Positions 20,121-30,137 are shown, counted from the first letter of the stretch. The stretch: 64,000 nucleotides of DNA from Dietzia cinnamea NBRC 102147 (GCF_001571065.1 NZ_BCSW01000006.1:46253-110252); one strand, 5' to 3'. A program made the numbers and translations. Notes: generated by a model from the sequence alone, not told the origin.

Positions 20121-21407
20121 TCAGCGTTCGAAGTCGCCGACGGGCGCGCCCGTGTGAGGGTCCCAGCCGTCGGCCCACCGGGCGTGGGAGAGCCAGTGGG
20201 CGGACAGCTCGGCCACCGCGCGCACGGCGGCCACCTGGTCCGCGTCGTCCGGGTCGAGACCCGGGTCGGCGAGCACGTTGACGTGCCCGATCTTGCGGCC
20301 GTGTCGCTCGGACTTGCCGTAGAGGTGCACCTTGGCGTGCGGGAACCGCGCTGCGAGGTGGTGGACACGCTCGTCCATGCTCATCTCGGGCGTCTCGGGC
20401 GCGCCGAGGACGTTGGCCATCACGGTGAGCGGGGCGGTGGACACGGTCGAGCCGAGCGGGTAGTCGAGCACGGCACGCAGGTGCTGCTCGAACTGGCTGG
20501 TGGTGGCCCCGTCCATGGTCCAGTGCCCGGAGTTGTGGGGCCGCATCGCCAGCTCGTTGACCAGCACGCCGGGGCGACCGTCCGAGCCGACGACCTCGAA
20601 CAGCTCGACGGCCATGACGCCGGTGACGTCCAGGTGCTCGGCGAGCTTGAGGGCGGTCGCCTGGACGGCCGAGCGCAGGTCGTCGGGGAGTCCGGGGGCG
20701 GGAGCGATCGCCACGGCGCAGATCCCGTCGCGCTGTACGGTCTCGACGACCGGCCACACGGCGCCCTGCCCGAACGGGGACCGCGCGACCATGGCGGACA
20801 GCTCCCGGGTCCACGGCACCCGGGCCTCGGCCATCATGGGCACCCCGGCGGCGAGCTGCTCGGAGGCGATCCGCTCGGCCTCCTCGAGCGAGTCCGGCAT
20901 CCAGACGCCGCGCCCGTCGTAGCCGCCGCGGGCGGACTTGAGGACGATCCGCCCGTCCTGCTCATCGTGGAAGCGCCGGACGTCCTCGACCGTGTCCACG
21001 CCGGTGAACGGCGGGATCGGCGCACCGATCTCGGCGAGGGCACGCCGCATGACGAGTTTGTCCTGGGCGTGGATGAGCGCGGAGGCACGCGGGCGGACGG
21101 CGACGCCCGAGGCCTCGAGGTCGAGCAGGATCTGCGGGGGCACGTGCTCGTGGTCGAACGTCATCACGTCGGCGCCCTCGGCGGCGGCACGGACGGCGTC
21201 GGGGTCGTCGTGGGCGCCGATCACGACGTCGGGCGTGACCTGGGCCGCGGGGTCGAGCGGGTCGGCGGCGAGGACCCGGAGGGTCTGGCCCAGGGCGACG
21301 GCCGACTGGTGGGTCATGCGGGCGAGCTGCCCGCCGCCGATCATCGCCACGACGGGCGCTGCGAGTGGATTGCGGCGGATGCGCGAGTCGTCGTTCACGC
21401 CGCCCAT
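20121..21407 (-). CDS. purK: N5-carboxyaminoimidazole ribonucleotide synthase
   Basis: An ATP-grasp enzyme making N5-CAIR from AIR and bicarbonate. Blocks: VAMIGGGQLARMTHQSAVAL, ADVMTFDHEHVP, KSARGGYDGRGVWM, VAVELFEVVG and VNELAMRPHNSGHWTMDG. ATG 21407 gives 428 aa, matching the mycobacterial length; a GTG four codons in is an alternative. The open frame upstream runs through the PH-domain gene and is not real. The order purK-purE on one strand matches Rv3276c-Rv3275c. Confidence 0.95.
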   Translation of the reverse strand: MGGVNDDSRIRRNPLAAPVVAMIGGGQLARMTHQSAVALGQTLRVLAADPLDPAAQVTPDVVIGAHDDPDAVRAAAEGADVMTFDHEHVPPQILLDLEASGVAVRPRASALIHAQDKLVMRRALAEIGAPIPPFTGVDTVEDVRRFHDEQDGRIVLKSARGGYDGRGVWMPDSLEEAERIASEQLAAGVPMMAEARVPWTRELSAMVARSPFGQGAVWPVVETVQRDGICAVAIAPAPGLPDDLRSAVQATALKLAEHLDVTGVMAVELFEVVGSDGRPGVLVNELAMRPHNSGHWTMDGATTSQFEQHLRAVLDYPLGSTVSTAPLTVMANVLGAPETPEMSMDERVHHLAARFPHAKVHLYGKSERHGRKIGHVNVLADPGLDPDDADQVAAVRAVAELSAHWLSHARWADGWDPHTGAPVGDFER

Positions 21408-21427
21408 CGTCTCACGCCGCCCGGGTG

Positions 21428-21991
21428 TCAGCGCCGCCCCGGCAGGCCCCAGCGCGAGCGCGGGGCGGCGGCCAGCGGGGCGGGCGGCGATGGCGGGGGC
21501 AGCCGGAGCAGCTCGTCGTAGACGGCGGCGTGGACGCGGGCCACGTCGGGCACGTGGTCGATCTCGATGGGCGGGAGGTGCCCCAGTTCGAGGATGAGGC
21601 AGCCCGTGCCCAGGGCGCGGTCGGCGAGGGTGTGGCGGAAGCGGACGGCGCTGATGCGGCGCAGCGGCACGTCCACGCACCGCCGGTTGGAGCCGGCCGG
21701 GCGATAGAGCACGCGCTCGTCGGTGACGACGAGGTCCGTGCGCGCCCAGCGGATCAGCGGCCAGAGGGCGAACCGGAGGACGACGAGCGAGAACAGCACC
21801 GCGACCATCGCCCAGGTAGCGGTCCGGTCCCCGGCGTGGACGACCTGGACCTCGATGAAGCCGCCGGCGATACCGGCGAGCCCGGCGCCGACGAGGGTGA
21901 CGAGCGCGGGTCTGACGAGCGCGCGCCAGTGCGGGTGGGTGTGGACGATGAGCGTCTCCCCCGGCGCGAGGACCGATCGGACGAAACCCAC
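21428..21991 (-). CDS. Membrane PH-domain protein (Rv3278c homologue)
   Basis: A 187-aa membrane protein. Two hydrophobic helices (about 27-48 and 58-79) are followed by a bacterial PH-like domain (TDLVVTDERVLYRPAG, VPLRRISAVRF, GCLILELGHLPPIEI). The Pro-rich C-tail is probably disordered. It is located 3 bp after birA and 20 bp before purK, so it is probably cotranscribed with them. Function unknown. The family is common in actinobacteria next to biotin ligase. Confidence 0.82.
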   Translation of the reverse strand: MGFVRSVLAPGETLIVHTHPHWRALVRPALVTLVGAGLAGIAGGFIEVQVVHAGDRTATWAMVAVLFSLVVLRFALWPLIRWARTDLVVTDERVLYRPAGSNRRCVDVPLRRISAVRFRHTLADRALGTGCLILELGHLPPIEIDHVPDVARVHAAVYDELLRLPPPSPPAPLAAAPRSRWGLPGRR

Positions 21992-21994
21992 GGC

Positions 21995-22873
21995 TCAGCC
22001 GCCCCACCGACCGCCGACGCCGCGGACGTGGGTGACGTCGCCCGCGGCCACGGGGAACTCGCCGTCGGTGTCGACGACGACGAGGCGGCCGTCTCGGTCG
22101 ACCCGGTCGGCTCGCCCGGTCCGCACGATGTCCCCGGGCAGCTCGACCCTCACGTCGGCGCCGATGGTGGAGCAGGCCTCGGAGTAGGTCGTCATGAGCG
22201 TGTCCGAGATGGTCGATCCGCTCCCGCGTTCACACTCGCGCCACTGGCCGTGGCGAAGGGCCAGCGCCTCCAGCACGGATCGCGCGAGGCGGTCGCGGTC
22301 GACCGATCCGCCGGCCAACGCGAGCGAGGTGGCGTGCGGTACGGGCAGTTGCGCCTGCGTGAGGGACACGTTGATCCCGACGCCCACCACGATGGCGGGC
22401 AGGCGCACCGAGTAGTCGCCCCCGGCGGGGACCGTGGTCACCTCGGCGAGGATCCCGGCGATCTTCCGGCCGTCGACCAGGACGTCGTTGGGCCACTTCA
22501 AGGTGGCGTCCACACCGCCGGCCTCGCGGAGCCCGTCGCGGATCGCCAGGCCGGTGACCAGCGGCAGCCACCCGAAGAGCGTCGGCGAGACCGCACCCGG
22601 TCGCAGTAGGACGCTGACGGCGACCTGCGTGCGGGGCGGGGCGGTCCACACGCGGCCGAGCCGGCCACGCCCCGACGCCTGATGCTCGGCCAGCAGCACA
22701 CTGCGGTCCGCCGCGCCCGCGGCCGCGCGGGCGAGGAGTTCCGCGTTGGTCGAGCCGATGTCCTCGACCACCTCCAGCGAGGAGTAGGGGGCGTCCGGTC
22801 CCTCCACCAGGACGCGACGGAGCGCGTCGCCGTCCAGCGCGGGCGGGGTCTCGGAACCGGTGTCTGCGTGCAC
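21995..22873 (-). CDS. birA: Biotin-[acetyl-CoA-carboxylase] ligase BirA
   Basis: Attaches biotin to the carrier Lys of AccA3-type proteins. Motifs: EDIGSTNAELLARA, LLAEHQASGRGRLGRVW (biotinyl-AMP loop), LKWPNDVLVDGRKIAGIL and a C-terminal SH3-like domain (GDIVRTGRADRVD). There is no DNA-binding domain, so it is the group I form. GTG 22873 is chosen over GTG 22903 because TACCCT lies 7 nt upstream; this gives 292 aa. It is divergent from accD5 across 109 bp, and its client AccA3 is about 3.5 kb away. Confidence 0.92.
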   Translation of the reverse strand: MHADTGSETPPALDGDALRRVLVEGPDAPYSSLEVVEDIGSTNAELLARAAAGAADRSVLLAEHQASGRGRLGRVWTAPPRTQVAVSVLLRPGAVSPTLFGWLPLVTGLAIRDGLREAGGVDATLKWPNDVLVDGRKIAGILAEVTTVPAGGDYSVRLPAIVVGVGINVSLTQAQLPVPHATSLALAGGSVDRDRLARSVLEALALRHGQWRECERGSGSTISDTLMTTYSEACSTIGADVRVELPGDIVRTGRADRVDRDGRLVVVDTDGEFPVAAGDVTHVRGVGGRWGG

Positions 22874-22880
22874 GACACCC

Positions 22881-22886
22881 AGGGTA
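22881..22886 (-). promoter_or_regulatory. -10 hexamer for leaderless birA
   Basis: TACCCT on the minus strand ends 7 nt before GTG 22873. This hexamer lies inside the longer alternative frame, so it also argues against the 22903 start. Confidence 0.45.
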
Positions 22887-22968
22887 TGTGCCCGCTCCGA
22901 CACGGGGCGCGGGCCGTCTGGCGGGGGACGTCGGCCGGGTCACGTCGCCACGGGGCGCGGCGACTAGT

Positions 22969-22974
22969 TAGAGT
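22969..22974 (+). promoter_or_regulatory. -10 hexamer for leaderless accD5
   Basis: TAGAGT ends 8 nt before ATG 22983, with no Shine-Dalgarno in between. Confidence 0.55.
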
Positions 22975-22982
22975 CTTGCAAC

Positions 22983-24632
22983 ATGACGACTGCCTCAGAA
23001 CCGGACGTGAGCGCCGACGTCCAGACGGACGCCGCGACCCCCGACATCCACACGACCGCCGGGAAGCTGTCCGAGCTGCGTCGGCGCCTCGACGAGGCCC
23101 GGGCCCCCATGGGGCAGGCCGCGGTGGACAAGACCCACGAGAAGGGCCTGATGACGGCCCGCGAACGGATCGAGAACCTCCTCGATCCGGGTTCGTTCGT
23201 GGAGATCGACGCCCTGGCCCGCCACCGCGCCACCACCTTCGGCCTCGCCGAGCGTCGCCCGCTCGGTGACGGCGTCATCACCGGCTACGGCACGATCGAC
23301 GGCCGCAGCGTCTGCGTGTTCTCCCAGGACGCCACCGTCTTCGGCGGGTCGCTCGGTGAGGTCTACGGCGAGAAGATCGTCAAGGTCATGGACCTGGCCC
23401 TGAAGACCGGCCGCCCGATGATCGGCATCAACCACGGTGCCGGCGCCCGCATCCAGGAGGGCGTCGTCTCGCTCGGCCTGTACGGCGAGATCTTCCACCG
23501 CAACGTCCTGTCCTCCGGCGTCATCCCGCAGGTGTCCCTCATCATGGGCCCGTCCGCCGGCGGCCACGTGTACTCCCCCGCCCTGACCGACTTCACCGTG
23601 ATGGTCGACAAGACCTCGCAGATGTTCGTCACCGGCCCCGACGTCATCAAGACCGTCACCGGCGAGGAGGTGTCGCAGGAGGAGCTCGGCGGCGCCACCA
23701 CCCACATGACCAAGTCCGGCGTCTCCCACTACACGGCCAGCGACGAGCAGGACGCCCTCGACTTCGTCAAGGACCTGCTGTCCTACCTGCCGAGCAACAA
23801 CCGGGCCGAGGCCCCGCGGCTCCCCTACCCCGTGGCCGAGGGCGCGATCGAGGACAACCTCACGCTCGAGGACCACGAGCTCGACACGATCATCCCGGAC
23901 TCCTCGAACAGCCCGTACGACATGCACGAGGTCATCTCGCACATCGTCGACGACGGCGAGTTCCTGGAGGTCCAGGGCCAGTACGCGATGAACATCATCG
24001 TCGGCTACGGCCGCATCGAGGGCCGCAGCGTCGGCGTAGTGGCCAACCAGCCGACCCAGTTCGCCGGCTGCCTGGACATCAAGGCCTCCGAGAAGGCCGC
24101 GCGCTTCGTCCGCACCTGCGACGCGTTCAACATCCCGATCCTCACCCTGGTCGACGTCCCGGGCTTCCTGCCCGGCACCGGTCAGGAGTTCGACGGCATC
24201 ATCCGCCGCGGCGCCAAGCTCCTCTACGCCTACGGTGAGGCCACCGTCGGCAAGGTCACCGTCATCACCCGCAAGGCCTACGGCGGAGCGTACGACGTGA
24301 TGGGGTCCAAGCACATGGGCGCGGACATCAACCTGGCGTGGCCGACCGCCGAGATCGCCGTCATGGGCGCCTCGGGCGCGGTCGGGTTCGTCTACCGCAA
24401 CGAGCTCAAGCAGGCCGCGGCCAACGGCGAGGACGTCGACGCCCTGCGCCTGAAGCTGCAGGCCGAGTACGAGGACACCCTCGTCAACCCGTACGTCGCC
24501 GCCGAGCGCGGCTACGTCGACGCGGTGATCCCGCCGTCGCACACCCGCCTGCAGGTCGCCCAGGCCCTGCGTCTGCTCGACCGCAAGGTAGTCGAGGTGC
24601 CCGCCAAGAAGCACGGGAACATCCCGCTGTGA
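22983..24632 (+). CDS. accD5: Acyl-CoA carboxylase beta subunit (propionyl-CoA type) AccD5
   Basis: The carboxyltransferase subunit that makes methylmalonyl-CoA (and possibly malonyl-CoA) from carboxybiotin. Length is 549 aa, like M. tuberculosis AccD5. Crotonase-fold blocks: [50 protein letters not shown] (oxyanion Gly pair), [34 protein letters not shown] and GASGAVGF. It is cotranscribed with accE (4-bp overlap). With AccA3 and BirA it forms the biotin-dependent carboxylase module of this locus. Confidence 0.96.
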   Translation: MTTASEPDVSADVQTDAATPDIHTTAGKLSELRRRLDEARAPMGQAAVDKTHEKGLMTARERIENLLDPGSFVEIDALARHRATTFGLAERRPLGDGVITGYGTIDGRSVCVFSQDATVFGGSLGEVYGEKIVKVMDLALKTGRPMIGINHGAGARIQEGVVSLGLYGEIFHRNVLSSGVIPQVSLIMGPSAGGHVYSPALTDFTVMVDKTSQMFVTGPDVIKTVTGEEVSQEELGGATTHMTKSGVSHYTASDEQDALDFVKDLLSYLPSNNRAEAPRLPYPVAEGAIEDNLTLEDHELDTIIPDSSNSPYDMHEVISHIVDDGEFLEVQGQYAMNIIVGYGRIEGRSVGVVANQPTQFAGCLDIKASEKAARFVRTCDAFNIPILTLVDVPGFLPGTGQEFDGIIRRGAKLLYAYGEATVGKVTVITRKAYGGAYDVMGSKHMGADINLAWPTAEIAVMGASGAVGFVYRNELKQAAANGEDVDALRLKLQAEYEDTLVNPYVAAERGYVDAVIPPSHTRLQVAQALRLLDRKVVEVPAKKHGNIPL

Positions 24633-24874
24633 CCGCCGAGAAGCAACAGGACGGGGCCGACAAGCCCGAGAAGCCGTTCTTCGAGGTCGAAGGGGGTAAC
24701 CCAACGGCCACCGAGGTGGGCATCCTGGCGGCGGTCTTCGCAACCGCCCAGGGCAACGCCGCCCACGGCGGGCACGACACCGGGATCAAGAACGACTGGG
24801 GCGCCTTCGAGGACCGGCTCCGGCCGCCGTTCGGCTACAACCCCAACTCGTTCCTCAACCGCCGCCAGTACTGA
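24629..24874 (+). CDS. accE: Acyl-CoA carboxylase epsilon subunit
   Basis: An 81-aa protein whose GTG start overlaps the accD5 stop (GTGA). An acidic N-tail is followed by [20 protein letters not shown], the conserved helix of actinobacterial epsilon subunits, which dock on the beta subunit and raise activity. The C-terminal [11 protein letters not shown] is also typical. A 10-bp perfect hairpin follows 7 bp after the stop. Confidence 0.9.
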   Translation: MTAEKQQDGADKPEKPFFEVEGGNPTATEVGILAAVFATAQGNAAHGGHDTGIKNDWGAFEDRLRPPFGYNPNSFLNRRQY

Positions 24875-24880
24875 CCGGTC

Positions 24881-24905
24881 GGCCCGGCGCACCACGCGCC
24901 GGGCC
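24881..24905 (+). terminator. Terminator-like hairpin after accD5-accE
   Basis: A perfect 10-bp stem, GGCCCGGCGC (24881-24890) with GCGCCGGGCC (24896-24905), loop ACCAC, 7 bp past the accE stop. No T-tract. Confidence 0.65.
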
Positions 24906-24923
24906 CGCCGTCGCTCCGTACCG

Positions 24924-24988
24924 CCGCCCCCGCTCCTGCACTCCCGCCCGCACCGACGCGCGCGCGGGAGTGCAGCGGCGGGGGCGGC
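24924..24988. terminator. Second, larger hairpin downstream of accE
   Basis: The core arms CTGCACTCCCGC (24936-24947) and GCGGGAGTGCAG (24964-24975) match perfectly. The flanking CCGCCCCCGC and GCGGGGGCGG extend the stem to more than 20 bp with a small bulge. It stands before the broken cupin gene. Confidence 0.55.
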
Positions 24989-25069
24989 CGTCGTCGGCGA
25001 CCACGCCGGTAGGCTGGCAGAAGGCGCCGCCCGGCCGGTGGGCGTGCCGGTGCGCGAGGAGGGGGTCGC

Positions 25070-25435
25070 ATGTCCGAGGACCGCGAGCACGGCAGGCGCG
25101 CGGGCACCGACGAGGGCACCGCCACCCATCACACGGGGATCATCGGACGCGCCGAACCGTCGGCGGACCGTCCCGGCGCCACCGTCATCCACCAGGACGA
25201 GACGACCAAGGTCGTGGCGTTCGAGTTCGCCGAGGGTCAGGAACTAGCGGATCACGCCGCCTTCCACCCGATCCTCGTGCAGCTGCTGCGCGGCCGCGTC
25301 GAGTTCGGGTTGCCGGACCGCACCCTCGACCTGCGCCCCGGCGAGATCGTGCACCTCACCGCCAAGCTCTGACACAGGGTCCGCGCCCTCGAGCCCACCA
25401 CGCTGACCGTCACCATGCTGCTGCCGCGCTCGTGA
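25070..25435 (+). pseudogene. Cupin-domain protein interrupted by an in-frame TGA
   Basis: The frame from ATG 25070 (GAGGAGGGGG upstream) encodes a single-domain cupin: DETTKVVAFEFAEGQELADH, HPILVQLLRGRVEFGLP, LRPGEIVHLTAKL. TGA at 25370-25372 stops it at 100 aa. The same frame continues after the stop as HRVRALEPTTLTVTMLLPRS and ends at TGA 25433-25435, which is the normal last strand of such cupins. A single CGA-to-TGA change would explain it. The product is either a 100-aa protein lacking its last strands, or inactive. A sequencing error is also possible. Confidence 0.8.
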
Positions 25436-25444
25436 GCACGTGGC

Positions 25445-25450
25445 TACGCT
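25445..25450 (+). promoter_or_regulatory. -10 hexamer for leaderless maf
   Basis: TACGCT ends 7 nt before ATG 25458, and no Shine-Dalgarno is present. Confidence 0.5.
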
Positions 25451-25457
25451 CTAGCCC

Positions 25458-26138
25458 ATGATCGCGTTCGTCCTCGCCTCCGCCTCCCCGTCCCGTCTCC
25501 ACATCCTCGAGCAGGCCGGTGTCGACCCGCTCGTCCGGCACCCGGAGGTCGACGAGGACGCGCTCCAGGCTGCACTGCCCACGGGGACACCGCACGTGCG
25601 GGTCGTCGAGGAGCTGGCCCGCGCGAAGGCGGAGGATGTCCTGCACCGCGAGGGCGCGCAGCTCGCAGAGGAGGCGCGGTCGGCGGGGGCGGACACCCTG
25701 ATCGTCGTGGGGTGCGACTCCATGCTGCTGGTCGACGGTCGCCTCGAGGGCAAACCGCACACCTACGAGCGCGCGCTCGAGCGGTGGCACAAGATGCGCG
25801 GTCGCCACGGCGTCCTGCTCACCGGGCATGCGCTCATCGTCGCCGACCTCGCCGACGACGCCCCTTACGCCGTGACCTTCTCCGACTCGGACACCTCCGA
25901 CACCACGGTGCACTTCGGCGCCCCGTCCGACGCCGACCTCGACGTGTACCTGCGCACCGGCGAGCCCCTGGAATGCGCGGGCGCGTTCACGATCGAGTCG
26001 CTCGGCGGCTGGTTCATCGACCGGATCGAGGGCGACCCGTCGAGCGTGATCGGCCTCAGCCTGCCGCTGCTGCGCCGCCTGCTGGAGGCCGCGGGGATCA
26101 ACGCGCACCGCGTCTGGCGCCCCGAGCTGCGCGGCTGA
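25458..26138 (+). CDS. maf: Maf family nucleotide pyrophosphatase
   Basis: A house-cleaning nucleoside triphosphate pyrophosphatase (Rv3282 homologue), 226 aa. The N-terminal LASASPSRLHILEQAGVDP is the Maf signature, with RAKAEDV, VVGCDSMLLVDGRLEGKP, DTTVHFGAPSDADLDVYLRTGEP and AGAFTIESLGGWFIDRIEGD. An internal Ala/Glu stretch (about 70-80) lengthens it a little. It sits between the broken cupin and accA3, in the order known from M. tuberculosis (accD5-accE5-maf-...-accA3). Confidence 0.93.
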   Translation: MIAFVLASASPSRLHILEQAGVDPLVRHPEVDEDALQAALPTGTPHVRVVEELARAKAEDVLHREGAQLAEEARSAGADTLIVVGCDSMLLVDGRLEGKPHTYERALERWHKMRGRHGVLLTGHALIVADLADDAPYAVTFSDSDTSDTTVHFGAPSDADLDVYLRTGEPLECAGAFTIESLGGWFIDRIEGDPSSVIGLSLPLLRRLLEAAGINAHRVWRPELRG

Positions 26139-26322
26139 CCCCGCCACCCCCGTTCGGAACCTGCAGGTCACCCCGGCCACGGGCCATCGGGGTCCGCCCC
26201 CGGCGGTCGGACCGCCGACCCCAACACCACACATGAGGGAGGCCTCTCATTAGACTGCGGAAGAACTCGGTGGGCCTCCCGGCCGACCGCCAGTAAAGAC
26301 GTCCATCACCAGGAGGCCCTGA

Positions 26323-28110
26323 GTGCCCAGTCATGCCAGCTCTCACATCACCAAGGTCCTCGTCGCCAACCGCGGCGAGATCGCCGTCCGTGTGATCCGC
26401 GCGGCGAAGGACGCCGGCCTGGCCAGCGTGGCGGTGTACGCCGAGCCCGATGCCGACGCCCTGTTCGTCAAGCTGGCCGACGAGGCCTTCGCCCTGGGGG
26501 GCACCACTTCCGCGGAGTCCTACCTGGTCTTCGACAAGATCCTCGACGCCGCCGCCAAGTCCGGCGCCGACGCGATCCACCCAGGATACGGCTTCCTGTC
26601 CGAGAACGCCGACTTCGCGCAGGCCGTCATCGACGCCGGCCTCATCTGGATCGGGCCCCCGCCGCAGGCCATCCGCGACCTCGGCGACAAGGTCACCGCC
26701 CGCCACATCGCAGAGCGGGCCAACGCCCCCATGGCCGCCGGCACCAAGGACCCGGTCGCGAACGCTGACGAGGTCGTCAAGTTCGCCGAGCAGTACGGCC
26801 TGCCCATCGCCATCAAGGCCGCCTTCGGTGGCGGCGGACGCGGCATGAAGGTCGCCCACAAGATGGAGGAGGTCGCCGAGCTCTTCGAGTCGGCCACCCG
26901 TGAGGCCACCGCCGCCTTCGGTCGTGGCGAGTGCTTCGTCGAGCAGTACCTCGACAAGGCCCGCCACGTCGAGGCGCAGGTCCTCGCCGACCAGCACGGC
27001 AACGTCATCGTCGCCGGTACCCGCGACTGCACCCTGCAGCGTCGCTTCCAGAAGCTCGTCGAGGAGGCCCCGGCGCCGTTCCTCACCGACGAGCAGCGCA
27101 AGCGCATCCACGACTCCGCCAAGGCCATCTGCAAGGAGGCCGGCTACTACGGTGCCGGCACTGTCGAGTACATGGTCCAGGGCGACACGATCTCCTTCCT
27201 TGAGGTCAACACCCGCCTGCAGGTCGAGCACCCGGTCACCGAGGAGACCGCGGGCATCGACCTGGTCCTGCAGCAGTTTAAGATCGCCGAGGGCGAGGTG
27301 CTCGAGTTCACCGAGGACCCCGAGCCCCGCGGCGTGGCGTTCGAGTTCCGTATCAACGGCGAGGACGCGGGCCGCAACTTCCTGCCCGCCCCCGGCACCA
27401 TCACCGCCTACCACGAGCCCACCGGCCCGGGCGTGCGCATGGACTCCGGCGTCGAGCAGGGCGACACCATCGGCGGCCAGTTCGACTCGATGCTCGCCAA
27501 GCTCATCGTGTGGGGCGAGGACCGCGACCAGGCGCTCGCCCGCTCGGCCCGCGCCCTGGCCGAGTACAAGATCGAGGGCATGGCCACCGTCCTGCCGTTC
27601 CACCAGCACATCGTCACCCACCCCGCGTTCGTCGGCGACGGCAAGAAGTTCGACGTCTACACCAAGTGGATCGAGGAGGAGTGGGAGAACCCGATCGAGC
27701 CGTGGACGCCCACCGGTGCCCCGGCCGACGATGACGAGCCCGTCGAGCGCAAGAAGGTCGTCGTCGAGGTGGACGGTCGTCGCGTCGAGGTCTCGCTGCC
27801 CGGCGACCTCGCGTTCGGTGGTTCGCACGCCGGCGGCACCGTCCGCCGCAGGGCCAAGTCCCGGACCCGCGGCGGCGCCGCCGGTGCGGCCGCGTCCGGT
27901 GACGCCGTGTCGGCGCCCATGCAGGGCACCGTCGTCAAGGTCGCCGTCTCCGAGGGCCAGGAGGTCAAGGCCGGCGAGCTCGTGGCCGTGCTCGAGGCCA
28001 TGAAGATGGAGAACCCCGTCACCGCCCACAAGGACGGCGTCGTCACCGACCTGTCCGTGGACGCCGGTGCCCCCGTCACCCAGGGCACGGTTCTCTGCGA
28101 GATCAAGTGA
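26323..28110 (+). CDS. accA3: Biotin carboxylase / biotin carrier alpha subunit AccA3
   Basis: The 595-aa alpha chain shared by several acyl-CoA carboxylases. Biotin carboxylase domain (about 8-455): [37 protein letters not shown]-grasp [30 protein letters not shown] linker then leads to the carrier domain at the C-terminus with EAMKMENPV, whose second Lys is the biotin site. AGGAGG lies 6 nt before GTG 26323; a -10 TAGACT occurs at 26251. AccD5, AccE and BirA are nearby. Confidence 0.96.
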   Translation: MPSHASSHITKVLVANRGEIAVRVIRAAKDAGLASVAVYAEPDADALFVKLADEAFALGGTTSAESYLVFDKILDAAAKSGADAIHPGYGFLSENADFAQAVIDAGLIWIGPPPQAIRDLGDKVTARHIAERANAPMAAGTKDPVANADEVVKFAEQYGLPIAIKAAFGGGGRGMKVAHKMEEVAELFESATREATAAFGRGECFVEQYLDKARHVEAQVLADQHGNVIVAGTRDCTLQRRFQKLVEEAPAPFLTDEQRKRIHDSAKAICKEAGYYGAGTVEYMVQGDTISFLEVNTRLQVEHPVTEETAGIDLVLQQFKIAEGEVLEFTEDPEPRGVAFEFRINGEDAGRNFLPAPGTITAYHEPTGPGVRMDSGVEQGDTIGGQFDSMLAKLIVWGEDRDQALARSARALAEYKIEGMATVLPFHQHIVTHPAFVGDGKKFDVYTKWIEEEWENPIEPWTPTGAPADDDEPVERKKVVVEVDGRRVEVSLPGDLAFGGSHAGGTVRRRAKSRTRGGAAGAAASGDAVSAPMQGTVVKVAVSEGQEVKAGELVAVLEAMKMENPVTAHKDGVVTDLSVDAGAPVTQGTVLCEIK

Positions 28111-28163
28111 TCCGCTGACGGCGCGGGCGGGACCCGTCCGCGCCGTCGACGACCCACCCCCGG

Positions 28164-28233
28164 AATCCGCTACTCCCCTTACGGATCCGCTACCCCCGCA
28201 GGCGTAGCGGATCCCCGGCCGGAGTAGCGGATT
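28164..28233. terminator. Nested double inverted repeat between accA3 and glpD
   Basis: The outer arms AATCCGCTACTCC (28164-28176) and GGAGTAGCGGATT (28221-28233) are perfect. Inside, GGATCCGCTAC (28183-28193) pairs with GTAGCGGATCC (28204-28214). The word ATCCGCTAC thus occurs four times, two per strand. It lies between convergent genes and probably ends both transcripts. No T-tract. Confidence 0.65.
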
Positions 28234-28272
28234 TCGCGGTTGTGGGGTCCTACCGCCCGGCGTCGGCGGGTC

Positions 28273-30057
28273 TCAGGCCCCCGGGCCGGCCGAGTGCTCG
28301 ACCACGGGCTCCGCGCTGGCGGGATCGAACGCCGCGTCCACCAGGAATTCGCGGACCTCGGGCACACTCCTGAGGAACTCGTCCGCCTCGTCGTCGGACT
28401 CCACCACCTGGCTCGCCCGCTCGGCGACGATCCGCCGCTCGAAAAGCTCCACCTCGCGCGCGACGCGGTCCGGGTCCCATCCGAGCAACCCGGCCATGAG
28501 GTCGGCGACCTCGCGCGCGCAGTCGACGCCTCCGTGCTGGTACTCCATCGAGATCCGCGTGCGGCGGACCAGGACGTCCTCGAGATGCAGGACCGCCTCG
28601 GCCTGGGCGGCGTAGACGATCTCCACGCGCAGGTAGCGCTCGGCCCCGCCGACAGGATCGAGCAGGTCGGGGCGGTCCGCCGCCAGGTCGAGGACGTCCT
28701 CGGCCAGCGTGCCGTAGCGGCCGAGCAGGTGCTGCATCTGGTCCTCGCGGATCTCGTAGTGATCGGCGATCCGGTCGGCGCGGTTGACCATCGCCGGATA
28801 CCCGTCGGCGCCCAGGAGCGGGATCCGCTCGGTGGTCGAGGGCGGTACCGACGCGGCCCGCTCGCCCAGCTCGGACACCGCCGCGTCGACCGCGTCGGCG
28901 GCCATCACGCGGTAGGTCGTGTACTTGCCGCCCGCCACCACCACGGCCCCGGGGGCGACGGTCATCACCGCGTGCTCGCGCGAGAGCTTGGCGGTGGAGT
29001 CCGCGCCGCCCGACAGCAGCGGTCGCAGCCCCGCGTAGACGCCACGCACGTCCTCGCGGCGAATGGGCGTGGTGAGCACGGAGTTGACGTGGCCGAGGAT
29101 GTACTCGATGTCCGCTCCGGTGGCCGCCGGGTGGGCCAGGTCGAGCTGCCAGTCGGTATCGGTGGTGCCGATGATCCAGTACTCGCCCCACGGGATGACG
29201 AACAGCACGGACTTCTCGGTGCGCAGGATCAGCGCCGCCTCGGAGTCGACCCTGTCGCGGTCCACGACGATGTGCACGCCCTTGGACGCCCGGACGGTGA
29301 AACCGCCCTCCTCCCCGAGCATCCGCTGCAGCTGGTCGGTCCACACGCCGGCCGCGTTGAGCACGACACGGGCCCGCACGTCGGTCTCGTGCCCGGTCTC
29401 CGCGTCGCGGACGCGCACGCCGGTGACCCGGTCCCCCTCACGGAGGTAGCCGATCACCTGGGTCGAGTTGGCCACGACCGCCCCGTGGTGCGCGGCCGTC
29501 CGGGCCAGGGTGAGGGTGTGCCTCGCGTCGTCGACGAGGCTGTCCCAGTAGCGGATCCCGCCCACCACGGCGTCCTCCCGCAGCCCGGGGGCCACGCGAC
29601 GGGCGCCGGCCCGGCTGTAGTGCTTCTGCGGGGGGACGCTCTTCGCACCACCCATCACGTCGTAGAGCACAAAGCCGGCGGCCATGTACGGGCGTTCCCA
29701 GAAGCGGCGGGTCAGGGGGAAGAGGAACTTCAGCGGGGTGACGAGGTGCGGCGCCAGACGCGTCATGCTGAGCTCCCGCTCGTGCAGCGCCTCGGCGACC
29801 AGGCCGAAGTCGAGTTGCTCGAGGTAGCGCAGCCCGCCGTGGAACATCTTGGAGCTGCGGGAGGAGGTGCCCGCCGCGAAGTCGCGGGCCTCGACGAGCG
29901 CCACGTTGAGCCCGCGGGTGGCGGCGTCCAGCGCACTGCCCGTGCCGACCACGCCGCCGCCGACGACCACGACGTCGAACGTGTCCTCCTCCAGCCTGCG
30001 CCAGTCCTCGGCGCGGCGGTCGGGTCCGAGGACGGATCTGGACCTGGTCGTGCGCAT
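28273..30057 (-). CDS. glpD: Glycerol-3-phosphate dehydrogenase (respiratory, FAD)
   Basis: Oxidises glycerol-3-phosphate to DHAP and passes electrons to quinone at the membrane. The FAD loop is [20 protein letters not shown]; further blocks are [61 protein letters not shown] and [18 protein letters not shown]. Length is 594 aa, like M. tuberculosis GlpD2. GGGAG lies 5 nt before ATG. It is divergent from glpK over 80 bp, so the two glycerol genes share a control region. Confidence 0.95.
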   Translation of the reverse strand: MRTTRSRSVLGPDRRAEDWRRLEEDTFDVVVVGGGVVGTGSALDAATRGLNVALVEARDFAAGTSSRSSKMFHGGLRYLEQLDFGLVAEALHERELSMTRLAPHLVTPLKFLFPLTRRFWERPYMAAGFVLYDVMGGAKSVPPQKHYSRAGARRVAPGLREDAVVGGIRYWDSLVDDARHTLTLARTAAHHGAVVANSTQVIGYLREGDRVTGVRVRDAETGHETDVRARVVLNAAGVWTDQLQRMLGEEGGFTVRASKGVHIVVDRDRVDSEAALILRTEKSVLFVIPWGEYWIIGTTDTDWQLDLAHPAATGADIEYILGHVNSVLTTPIRREDVRGVYAGLRPLLSGGADSTAKLSREHAVMTVAPGAVVVAGGKYTTYRVMAADAVDAAVSELGERAASVPPSTTERIPLLGADGYPAMVNRADRIADHYEIREDQMQHLLGRYGTLAEDVLDLAADRPDLLDPVGGAERYLRVEIVYAAQAEAVLHLEDVLVRRTRISMEYQHGGVDCAREVADLMAGLLGWDPDRVAREVELFERRIVAERASQVVESDDEADEFLRSVPEVREFLVDAAFDPASAEPVVEHSAGPGA

Positions 30058-30124
30058 GGACGCTCCCTCCGCGGCCGGGCGTGTGGTTCGGTCGGTCGGA
30101 CCCGACTCTACGCCCGACCGGACG

Positions 30125-30130
30125 TAGTCT
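30125..30130 (+). promoter_or_regulatory. -10 hexamer for leaderless glpK
   Basis: TAGTCT ends 7 nt before GTG 30138 in the glpD/glpK divergent region, with no Shine-Dalgarno. No obvious operator palindrome is seen. Confidence 0.5.
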
Positions 30131-30137
30131 TGGGCAC

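Noticed and set aside
22995..24743. Minus-strand 582-codon frame opposite accD5
   Set aside because: Antisense shadow of a highly conserved gene, without motifs.
25370..25372. Selenocysteine at the TGA in the cupin gene
   Set aside because: The position is not a catalytic Cys in cupins, no SECIS-like stem follows, and Arg (CGA) is the simple ancestral codon.
26098..28029. Minus-strand 643-codon frame opposite accA3
   Set aside because: Shadow of accA3; low-complexity Leu/Val/Gly/Asp composition and no recognisable motif.
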